Shown: positions 6,276 through 12,126 of the stretch, in pieces
Numbering within the stretch: position 1 is the first letter of the stretch
How the letters are laid out: each line of letters begins with the position of its first letter
From: a virus
DNA length: 27,516 bases
IMG/VR virus record: IMGVR_UViG_3300046012_000214
Span: 1 to 27,516 of that record
Direction: 5' to 3' (one strand)
Program-made: the position numbers and the translations under genes
The notes under the pieces: generated by a model
What the model was told of the DNA's origin: nothing
Databases searched by the model: none
Seen by the model: only the letters and a program-made list of their open reading frames with translations

Positions 6276-6293
6276 GTAGCGTTTATACGCTAC
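6276..6293. promoter_or_regulatory. Operator-like inverted repeat O1
   Basis: GTAGCG-N6-CGCTAC is a perfect 6-bp inverted repeat covering the -10 box of the minus-strand promoter and ending at the ATG of the HTH gene. A bound dimer here would block transcription of the early operon. The TACGCTACGT unit beginning at 6286 is repeated directly at 6296. Confidence 0.7.
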
Positions 6294-6311
6294 GTTACGC
6301 TACGTAGTCAA
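6282..6311 (-). promoter_or_regulatory. Early leftward promoter, TTGACT-N18-TATAAA
   Basis: On the minus strand TTGACT (6311-6306, five of six bases of the sigma70-type -35 consensus) is followed after 18 nt by TATAAA (6287-6282) and, 6 nt later, the ATG at 6275. This is the best promoter in the window. The -10 lies inside O1, and O2 covers the -35 and spacer, so both can be occluded by a repressor. The transcript would be leaderless. Confidence 0.7.
6296..6311. promoter_or_regulatory. Operator-like site O2, imperfect
   Basis: TACGCTACGTAGTCAA contains the 8-bp palindrome CTACGTAG (6300-6307). Its left part is the second copy of the direct 10-bp repeat TACGCTACGT, first copy 6286-6295. It resembles the left and central parts of O3 but the right arm is degenerate. 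It overlaps the -35 of the leftward promoter. Confidence 0.6.
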
Positions 6312-6330
6312 GTCCTGATCCTTGCGATTT

Positions 6331-6336
6331 TACATT
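6331..6336 (+). promoter_or_regulatory. Weak candidate -10 of the rightward promoter
   Basis: TACATT fits the TANNNT pattern and would start RNA near 6343, just before operator O3 and the GTG at 6358. No convincing -35 is present at the right distance (TCAAGT at 6308-6313 is poor), so this promoter may need activation. Low confidence. Confidence 0.3.
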
Positions 6337-6344
6337 CGCAACGT

Positions 6345-6360
6345 CACGCTACGTAGCGTG
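6345..6360. promoter_or_regulatory. Operator O3, 16-bp perfect palindrome
   Basis: CACGCTACGTAGCGTG is a perfect 16-bp palindrome, the best copy of the ACGCTACGT core also present in O1 and O2. It runs into the GTG start (6358) of the plus-strand regulator, so a bound protein would stop its transcription or early elongation. Three graded sites between divergent HTH genes match a lambda-like switch. Confidence 0.75.
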
Positions 6361-6771
6361 GGCTGGAAACGACGGGGAATCCTCGATCCCATCTACGCGC
6401 GCCTAGCCGCAGAGGGGCACTCGGACGCGCGCGACGAGCTCGCACGACGGACGGGGATTCCGGGCACCAATCTCAGCGCCATCAACCGCGCGAACCGCGC
6501 GATGACTGATGGCTACGCGATCCGAATCGCGAACGCCGTCGAAGGTGTCAGCCCTGCAGATCTCGGGTCAGATGCAGGAGGGGGCGGCGCTCAAGCCCTA
6601 TTGACGCTCGACCGCCTTCAAGCACTTGAAGCGGCGTTCCGAGAGGAGCAAACGGCGCGAGACCTAGTGAGCGCCGCGCTTGCTTCACAGCTGGCTGATC
6701 TTGAAGCAGCCCTGGCGCAAGTAGCGCCTGGAGTAGTTCAGCAGGTGAGGGAGGGGCGCAGTACGCCGTGA
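6358..6771 (+). CDS. Plus-strand HTH regulator with coiled-coil tail
   Basis: Preferred start GTG 6358 gives 137 aa; a TTG at 6322 would add 12 residues and read through operator O3. Residues about 18-68 form an XRE-like helix-turn-helix (DARDELARRTGI, then PGTNLSAINRANRAM as probable recognition helix, then TDGYAIRIANAVEG). A Gly-rich hinge follows, and a C-terminal amphipathic helix (LQALEAAFREEQTARDL onwards) probably makes a dimer coiled coil. No Shine-Dalgarno is visible, fitting a leaderless or near-leaderless mRNA. It faces away from the early operon, the usual orientation of a lysogeny repressor, and the gene after it on the same strand is the double-glycine peptide. Confidence 0.75.
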   Translation: MGWKRRGILDPIYARLAAEGHSDARDELARRTGIPGTNLSAINRANRAMTDGYAIRIANAVEGVSPADLGSDAGGGGAQALLTLDRLQALEAAFREEQTARDLVSAALASQLADLEAALAQVAPGVVQQVREGRSTP

Positions 6772-6943
6772 GATCGTGCCGGTCTGGATTCATTGCCGCC
6801 AGCCCCGAGCGCGAGCCCGCCTGGACGGAAGACCCTAGACCGCCGGCCGGACGAACTCGATGCGGCCCAGTGCCTGCCACAGATGACCGCAGCCTAACCC
6901 CATGACTATGGGCAAGGGCATCACACGAAGGAGTGATTTTGAA

Positions 6944-7129
6944 ATGGCTCGCCGCTCGAAAGAACCGAGACCTTCCCGCATTCGGGACCTATCAGCGGAG
7001 GAGGTGCGCGAGCTCACGGGCGGCGGGCTCTTGCGGGCGATCCCGATCGTGAAGCTTTTCGACATGCTCCGCGGCAAGTCGAAGCCATCGAACTTCTCAG
7101 ATACGGCGCCGCGCGACGAAGGCAGCTAG
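6944..7129 (+). CDS. Small peptide with double-glycine-type leader
   Basis: A 61-aa ORF from ATG 6944 (AAGGAG 10 nt upstream); an ATG at 6902 in the same frame lacks such a site. Residues 16-27, LSAEEVRELTGG, align position by position with the LSxxELxxIxGG leader consensus of class II bacteriocins, microcins and peptide pheromones that are trimmed and exported by C39-peptidase ABC transporters. Predicted cleavage after G27 leaves a 34-residue part beginning GLLRAIPIVKLFDMLRGK, amphipathic and cationic, then a polar tail. It has no Cys. The gap from the upstream regulator (6772-6943) shows no clear promoter or terminator. No transporter lies in the window, so export would need host machinery. 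Motif fit is direct; function is inference and chance is possible. Confidence 0.6.
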   Translation: MARRSKEPRPSRIRDLSAEEVRELTGGGLLRAIPIVKLFDMLRGKSKPSNFSDTAPRDEGS

Positions 7130-7134
7130 CTAGC
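7125..7134. other. Palindromic stop-stop junction of convergent operons
   Basis: The TAG of the plus-strand peptide gene (7127-7129) and the TAG of the minus-strand glycosidase gene (7132-7130) abut inside the palindrome GCTAGCTAGC. No rho-independent terminator is visible between the two operons, so each transcript should run antisense into the other. Confidence 0.7.
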
Positions 7135-8461
7135 GGGCGTTCTGCTCGAACGTCTGATAGGCAGGCCGCTGGTTGCGGCTGTTGTCCATCAGCCCGAAGC
7201 CGCCCGGTGACGCGTCGTTCAGCAGCGAGTACGCGAGGAACGACGCGATCGGGACGGTGACGGTGTAGCCGTGCGACACGCAGCCCTTCGCTCGAGCGCA
7301 CATGCCTGTCGCGACGGCGTCGTTCTGCGCAGAGGTGCCGTTGCGGTCGGCGCTGTCGCCGGCCTCGGTGGTGATGATGGGCACGGAGCTCATGCCGAGC
7401 GAGTTGAGCACGGCCCTGATGTCGGGTAGCCACGGCCACTGGTTCCACGACCTGTCGCCAGAGACGTAGCCGTACAGGTGCTCGTCGTAGACGTCGGGTC
7501 GTGCGCCCGCTTGCAGGAACTCCTTGTCCCACGCGAATCCGTCGGCGACGTTCTGTGATCGGGTCTTCCATGTTGAGGGGCCGATTACGGCCGCGTTCGA
7601 GTTGACGGCCTTGATCGCAGCCTTGCCCGCCTGGAAGTAGGCGGCGGCGTCCTGCGGTGTCCAGCCAGACATGTCGGGCTCGTTCAGCAGGTTGATGTAG
7701 CGGTAGCCGAGCTGTGCGAGCTGGCCGGCCTGCGTCGCGAACACCGACTGCGATGGCCGGTTGCCGGGGTCGTAGTTCAGGATCGGCATCAGCACGATCG
7801 ATGGCCTCGCTGCGATCTTCGGCGCGAGCGCTTGGAAGCCGGCGTTGCCGGGCCACCAGTCGAGCCGCAGGAACATCGGGTGGCCGTGGCCGAGCTCGAC
7901 GATCCGGTCGAGCATCCAGTCCTGGTCGGCGGAGCTCTTCCCGGTGATGTTGCCGAGCGGCATCGACAAGCCCTGCTGCGGCATCGACAGCGGCGGCGGC
8001 GTCTGGGTTGTCGTCGGCGCCGTTGTCGTGGCGGGCGGCGCAGGCGCCGGATAGGTGACCGACCCGGAGACGCCTTCAACGACCGGAACGACCGCATAGA
8101 CGTGCCCGGGCGGCGACGGCTGCTTCTTGAACTTCGCTGTCGAGAGCGCCGGGTTCCAGGTGTTCGAGACGCGAGCGCCGTCGACCTTGAACTCGTAGCC
8201 GACTATCCCTGTCGGTGGCGTCCACGCCACCTGGAACGTCGATGTGTTGTCGGCGATGATCTCGAGCTGTAGCGATCCGGTCGCGGCGACCGCGAGCCGC
8301 TCTGAATGAGCGACGACCGCGGGAGCAGGTGCGGTCGTGACAGCGAGCGTCGTCGTCTGGTTCGTCGACGGGCCGCCGCCGCCCGTGCTGAGAACCACGG
8401 CGGCCGCGACGCCGGCAACTCCCGCCGCGGCAATGGCGATGTGACGAGACGCGCGCATCAT
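7130..8461 (-). CDS. Secreted or anchored clan GH-A glycoside hydrolase-like protein
   Basis: A 443-aa protein. Residues 8-24 are a hydrophobic signal or anchor helix followed by a Gly/Ser/Thr-rich stretch. About 62-137 resemble a fibronectin type III domain. A Pro/Thr linker (139-160) leads to a TIM-barrel-like domain (165-443) with YRYINLLNEPD, candidate acid/base E261 after N260, YDEHLY (H328), and PIITTEAGDS, candidate nucleophile E366. These are the NEP and TEAG strand-4/7 motifs of GH5/GH39-type clan A enzymes. Substrate is unknown; with the lysis genes immediately upstream, a host envelope polysaccharide is a reasonable guess. Two consecutive ATGs occur at the start; GAGG suits the second better. 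The exact GH family is not certain. Confidence 0.75.
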   Translation of the reverse strand: MMRASRHIAIAAAGVAGVAAAVVLSTGGGGPSTNQTTTLAVTTAPAPAVVAHSERLAVAATGSLQLEIIADNTSTFQVAWTPPTGIVGYEFKVDGARVSNTWNPALSTAKFKKQPSPPGHVYAVVPVVEGVSGSVTYPAPAPPATTTAPTTTQTPPPLSMPQQGLSMPLGNITGKSSADQDWMLDRIVELGHGHPMFLRLDWWPGNAGFQALAPKIAARPSIVLMPILNYDPGNRPSQSVFATQAGQLAQLGYRYINLLNEPDMSGWTPQDAAAYFQAGKAAIKAVNSNAAVIGPSTWKTRSQNVADGFAWDKEFLQAGARPDVYDEHLYGYVSGDRSWNQWPWLPDIRAVLNSLGMSSVPIITTEAGDSADRNGTSAQNDAVATGMCARAKGCVSHGYTVTVPIASFLAYSLLNDASPGGFGLMDNSRNQRPAYQTFEQNAR

Positions 8462-8466
8462 CGACC

Positions 8467-8775
8467 TCAGTGGGGCAGACCGAAGATGAGGATGAGGACG
8501 ATCGCGACGATGACAAGCACGACGAGCGCCTCGACGAGCGTCAGGCCGTCCTCAGCTTTCAGCTTCGGCCGGCCATGCCAGATCATCTCGACGATGCCGC
8601 TGATGCCGTACTCGCCGACTGCGTGGCCGATGCCGATGAAGACGCCGACTGCGGCCATCCCGAGTGTCGCGGCGTCGACGGGGGAAAGAGCGAGGCCGAT
8701 TCGTGTGCCGAGCGCGACCAGCGTGGCGCCGACGATCGCGCCGAAACCTGCGCCTGCGACGGGTGCTCCGTTCAT
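8467..8775 (-). CDS. Holin candidate, 102 aa
   Basis: ATG 8775-8773 overlaps the upstream stop (ATGA). The protein has a Gly/Ala-rich hydrophobic segment (about 5-30), a second (about 36-58), a short polar loop with WHGRPKLKAEDG and a long C-terminal hydrophobic helix (about 79-99), ending GLPH. Three spans and about 100 residues fit a class I holin, and the position one gene after a CHAP endolysin supports it. Oddity: residues 77-95 (GLTLVEALVVLVIVAIVLI) imitate the type IV prepilin N-terminus, but internally rather than at the start. Function is inferred from context and topology. Confidence 0.65.
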   Translation of the reverse strand: MNGAPVAGAGFGAIVGATLVALGTRIGLALSPVDAATLGMAAVGVFIGIGHAVGEYGISGIVEMIWHGRPKLKAEDGLTLVEALVVLVIVAIVLILIFGLPH

Positions 8776-9242
8776 GACTGCCCTCCTGTGTGGATGGTGA
8801 TGTCGGCCGCCTTCAAGGCGGTCACCAGCTCGGAAAGCAGCTCACCCTGGTGGACGAGGAGCCTCTCGAGGATCTCGCGTTGTGCTCGCTGCTCGTCCTT
8901 GATCTCGATCAGCCCGCGCAGCACGATGCGGATGTCCGTCGCCTTCTCGAGGTCGGCGACACGGTTCTTCAAGTCGTGGCGGATAGCCCGTTGGGCCTCA
9001 CGCTCTTCCGCAGCTTCACGCTCGAGCAGCTCGAGGCGTCTGCGGTCGGCGTCGCGTTCCCGGCGGAGCTCCTCCATCGCGCCGCTCATCGCCTCGACCG
9101 CACTCTCGGACGCCTCGGCGATCACCTTCGACCTGTCCGGGCGGAAGCGGAGGATCGAGACGATGCCGCCCCCGAGCGCGACCGTGACGATCGCGATGAC
9201 GAGCTGCGTCGACGTCGACGGCGTGGCCGCGAGGAGAACCAT
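8772..9242 (-). CDS. Membrane-anchored coiled-coil protein in the lysis block
   Basis: Preferred start ATG 9242 (GGAGG 8 nt upstream), 156 aa; GTG 9248 in GTGA overlap with the endolysin stop is an alternative. Residues 14-32 form one transmembrane helix (LVIAIVTVALGGGIVSI) followed by a basic RFRPDRSK, so the long C-terminal part is probably cytoplasmic by the positive-inside rule. That part (about 45-145) is an almost unbroken coiled coil rich in Glu, Arg and Leu. It may regulate the holin, or be a spanin-like or second holin component. No family recognised. Confidence 0.6.
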   Translation of the reverse strand: MVLLAATPSTSTQLVIAIVTVALGGGIVSILRFRPDRSKVIAEASESAVEAMSGAMEELRRERDADRRRLELLEREAAEEREAQRAIRHDLKNRVADLEKATDIRIVLRGLIEIKDEQRAQREILERLLVHQGELLSELVTALKAADITIHTGGQS

Positions 9243-9244
9243 CG

Positions 9245-10213
9245 TCACGGCCGGCCTCCAAACCGGTCGCCGGGCAGTCGAATGAAGAGGTACGGCCGCG
9301 AACCGTCCGGGATGGTGTGCTCGCGGACGCCGTTCGAGTCGTTCCCGGCGATGTAGGTGAACGAGCTCGCCTGCACCGCGACGACGAATCCCATGTGGCC
9401 CGTGCCGGCGATGCGTTGGCCGCGCGAGTTGTAGGTGATGAACGCGACGAGCGACCCGATCTTCGGCTTCGCGAATACGAGGTTGCGGCGGGCGTAGTAG
9501 TCGGCGGCGTAGTAGACGCCGGCGGTGTCGTCGGCGAAGTGGCCGTACCCGACGATTGCGGCGGCTGCCTGCTGCGTCGATACGCACCACGCTGCGCTAT
9601 AGGCGCCTGTCGATGCCTGGATCGCGAACGTGTGACCGCCGCGTGTGCAGCTCGAGCTGATGCAGGGGCCGCGGTTCGACCCGGCCGGCGACTCGTTGAT
9701 GCCGAGCCAGCCGATCAGCAGTTGCCGCCACGCGAGCGCCCGCGCCGTGGGCTGGCCCGCTTTGATCGCCTTCAGCCGGCCGGAGACCAGCGCGACCCAG
9801 CATGCGGGCCGTTTCTGGCTGCCGTTCAGGATCGCGAAGAACTGCGGTCCGACGTTCGGGTTTACGAGGTCGGTCTTCGCGCCGCACTGCCCCTTGCGCG
9901 GATAGCCGATGCGGTACTTGTACGAGAGCACAGCTGCCTTCGTGCGGGCGCCGTACTCGCCGTTCGGCTTGAACTTGAAGGTCGGCTTGACCTCGGTGAA
10001 GACGTTCGGCTCGTGGCCGCCGAGGTCCCATTGGAGGTTCCTCACACGTTGGCCGCATGAGGCGATGACCTTGGCTGCGCCGGGATGGATCTCCCAGTTG
10101 TCGTTGCACTTCGCAGCATTCGCGGCCGGCGCCGTGAACCCGAGCATGGCAAACGCGACCAGCGCGACGAGTAGAGCTAGGGCAGGCCGAAGCCCGCCTG
10201 GCGGCGTTTGCAT
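9245..10213 (-). CDS. CHAP endolysin with Sec signal peptide
   Basis: A 322-aa protein started by ATG 10213 with AGGAG 6 nt upstream. Residues 1-33 are a classical signal peptide (Arg, hydrophobic core ALLVALVAFAMLGF, cleavage likely after ANA). Residues about 50-105 resemble a degenerate peptidoglycan-binding (PG_binding_1) domain (VRNLQWDLGG ... GARTKAAVLSYK). The C-terminal CHAP amidase/endopeptidase runs about 160-315, with catalytic Cys210 (AAWCVS), His273 (GTGHMGFV) and a polar residue near Asn291 (AGNDSNG). Several further Cys suggest disulphides outside the cell. A Sec-exported lysin implies lysis timing by membrane depolarisation rather than a large holin pore. Confidence 0.85.
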   Translation of the reverse strand: MQTPPGGLRPALALLVALVAFAMLGFTAPAANAAKCNDNWEIHPGAAKVIASCGQRVRNLQWDLGGHEPNVFTEVKPTFKFKPNGEYGARTKAAVLSYKYRIGYPRKGQCGAKTDLVNPNVGPQFFAILNGSQKRPACWVALVSGRLKAIKAGQPTARALAWRQLLIGWLGINESPAGSNRGPCISSSCTRGGHTFAIQASTGAYSAAWCVSTQQAAAAIVGYGHFADDTAGVYYAADYYARRNLVFAKPKIGSLVAFITYNSRGQRIAGTGHMGFVVAVQASSFTYIAGNDSNGVREHTIPDGSRPYLFIRLPGDRFGGRP

Positions 10214-10234
10214 GTTCGTCTCCTAAAGGGTGAG

Positions 10235-10840
10235 CTACTCGGGATAGCCCGGGACGCCGCCGGTGTAGCCGGTCGCCGCCCAGGCAAAGATCGAAAGACG
10301 CGCGAAGTTCACGTCATGGTCGGACGTATCGCCGTTCCGGATGTAAGCGTGAATAAGGTCGTCCGCAACGTGCGCGTTTAGCCTCGGGTAGAACGTTCCG
10401 TCGCCGAACGGTCGTCCTGACCCGTCGGCGGCGCCGATGCCGGCGGCCGCGAGCGCGAACACGTCATTGTTCCCGATCCTGTCGTCCATTCCGAGGATCC
10501 CGGCCTTGAGATAGTCAGGGCCATCCCAGACCGTGTAGAGGAACTCGATCGTCACGCAGGGGTCGTTGAACTGGATCTGCTGGTCGGAGATGAACGGGCC
10601 GGTGATCAGACCGTCCGAGGGGAGTTCGGCGTGCTGCCAGGCGATATTGACGGCGCTGCCCGACGTGACAGTGATGGGATCGTCGCCGGAGTCTGAGTCG
10701 ACCCAGAACGTCGCCACCGAGGGAGCTCCTCCGCCGACCGACGCCGGGTAGAAGCGACGCTCAAGGTTCGTGACTCGCTTGTTCAGCTGCTCGAGCTTGA
10801 CGTTCGGATCGTTGGGATCCTTGTACGGCTTCAGCCCCAT
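10235..10840 (-). CDS. Fibre-like or minor tail protein, 201 aa
   Basis: Starts at ATG 10840, just after the Gp37-like gene. The N-terminus has KPYKDPNDPNVKLEQLNKRVTNLERRF, a short coiled coil typical of trimeric tail spikes and fibres. The rest is beta-rich and Gly/Asp-rich (SDSGDDPITVTSGSAVNIAW, a Pro-rich loop, and a Trp/Gly-rich end VPGYPE). No enzyme motif. By position (after the baseplate protein, before lysis) it is probably a receptor-contacting or baseplate-decorating protein. Confidence 0.6.
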   Translation of the reverse strand: MGLKPYKDPNDPNVKLEQLNKRVTNLERRFYPASVGGGAPSVATFWVDSDSGDDPITVTSGSAVNIAWQHAELPSDGLITGPFISDQQIQFNDPCVTIEFLYTVWDGPDYLKAGILGMDDRIGNNDVFALAAAGIGAADGSGRPFGDGTFYPRLNAHVADDLIHAYIRNGDTSDHDVNFARLSIFAWAATGYTGGVPGYPE

Positions 10841-10842
10841 TT

Positions 10843-12126
10843 TTAGGAGTCCTGGAGGGTCTGGAGCGCGGAGACGACTCCTAGGCCGTCAAGCCCGACC
10901 GCAACGTCGAATCCGTCGATCCGTTGGGTCGCACCGACGAGCTCGGGGCCGCACAACTCCGAGATGTTGATCGCGACGGTGTCACCGGGACCGTAGTCGT
11001 CCCACGGCTGATAGGGAGCGTCACTCGACGGCGTGGCCTTGACGAGCTCTTGCCCGTCGACGCTCGACGCGACCTCTTCCTTCCACAGCTCGTGGTAGAG
11101 CGGCCGCGCATCGCTCGCGGAGTCATCGTCGAACGTCCTGATCCGCATGAACGTGTACCCGTACTTCGTGCGCGAGTCGCTCTGCAGCGTCTGGTAGGCC
11201 GACAGGTCTACGGGGGTAAGTTCGGTGGCGGTGATGTTGCCTTGCCAGTGCTCTTTATCGAGTTTCGGGCCGAGGTAGTAGTAGAGCTTGTTCTGCATCA
11301 GCTCCATGTCGTCGGAGCGTTCGACCTTCGCTATCGAGAAGTCGCCTGTCCCCCAGTCGAAGTGGACGGTGTCGGAAAGGTCGGAGCCGCGGCGGTTCGC
11401 GACGTTCAGCTGGCCGATGATCCCGGGGGTGCCTTCGACCGGATCGACCCACACGTCGACAGCCCCGGTGTCGGCGATCAGCGTGACGACCTCGTCGAGC
11501 ATCTTCGGCCAGTCGTTGAGGTTGATCCCGAGGTCGACGGCCGGCGGGGTCGTGGTGTCGAACGTGCCGTCGGTCGCGTTGAGCGGCAGGTCACCTTCCT
11601 GGTCGCCGTCGGGGCCGCTGTTCGAGATCGAGTTCGCGATGGCGTCCTGAAGGATCTGGGCGCCGGAGATGGGGGAGGCGATGTCGGGGTCGATCAAGTT
11701 GCCTGTATCGTCACGGTAGGGCCGCCCTTTGAGGATCTTGAGAGGGTCGTACGCAGTGATCGTGCAGCGGCTGGTGTTTTCGTCTCCGGTGTAGTCGAGC
11801 CGCCACACGGTCGTGTAGCCGATCAGGTCGCCGTTGCGGCGCACCTTGAGCGCTCTGATGCCTTTCGTGAGTTTCCGGAAGCCGTCGCCTTCGTCCCAGT
11901 TCTCCCGGATGTCGGGGTTATCTGCGGCGAGCTCTCCGATCACGGCCAGCGGCTGCCCGGTGCGGCGCGGCTTGATCGTGAACGTCGCAGCCGATGTCAG
12001 GTCGGCCAGCTGTGTTTCGGTCTGCCAGTCCCACAACTCGATGCTGTAGGTGCCGCCTGCGGTGACGGTCGCGACGAGGTCGGAGAAGTCGGCGGCTTCG
12101 TTGCCGGCCAAATCCTGGATGGGCAT
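10843..12126 (-). CDS. Gp37-like baseplate/tail hub protein
   Basis: A 427-aa protein with the look of the siphovirus ReqiPepy6 Gp37-like family. The N-terminal beta part (YSIELWDWQTETQLADL) is followed by a variable domain with RALKVRRNGDLIGYTTVWRL and TITAYDPLKILKGRPY, a hub-like middle (VDVWVDPVEGTPGIIGQLN) and a long domain ending GDTVAINI and GFDVAVGLDGLG. Such proteins form or cap the tail hub and can carry carbohydrate binding. It follows the lectin-like gene in a TGATG overlap. The family call is by overall layout; details are uncertain. Confidence 0.7.
   Translation of the reverse strand: MPIQDLAGNEAADFSDLVATVTAGGTYSIELWDWQTETQLADLTSAATFTIKPRRTGQPLAVIGELAADNPDIRENWDEGDGFRKLTKGIRALKVRRNGDLIGYTTVWRLDYTGDENTSRCTITAYDPLKILKGRPYRDDTGNLIDPDIASPISGAQILQDAIANSISNSGPDGDQEGDLPLNATDGTFDTTTPPAVDLGINLNDWPKMLDEVVTLIADTGAVDVWVDPVEGTPGIIGQLNVANRRGSDLSDTVHFDWGTGDFSIAKVERSDDMELMQNKLYYYLGPKLDKEHWQGNITATELTPVDLSAYQTLQSDSRTKYGYTFMRIRTFDDDSASDARPLYHELWKEEVASSVDGQELVKATPSSDAPYQPWDDYGPGDTVAINISELCGPELVGATQRIDGFDVAVGLDGLGVVSALQTLQDS

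Noticed and set aside
6322-6357. TTG at 6322 as start of the plus-strand HTH gene
   Set aside because: It would translate through operator O3 and add a non-domain N-terminus; the GTG at 6358 fits the domain boundary better. It cannot be excluded without 5'-end data.
8543-8612. A type IV pilin gene in the lysis region
   Set aside because: The prepilin-like motif is at the C-terminal third of the protein, not after a short leader, and no pilus assembly genes are near.
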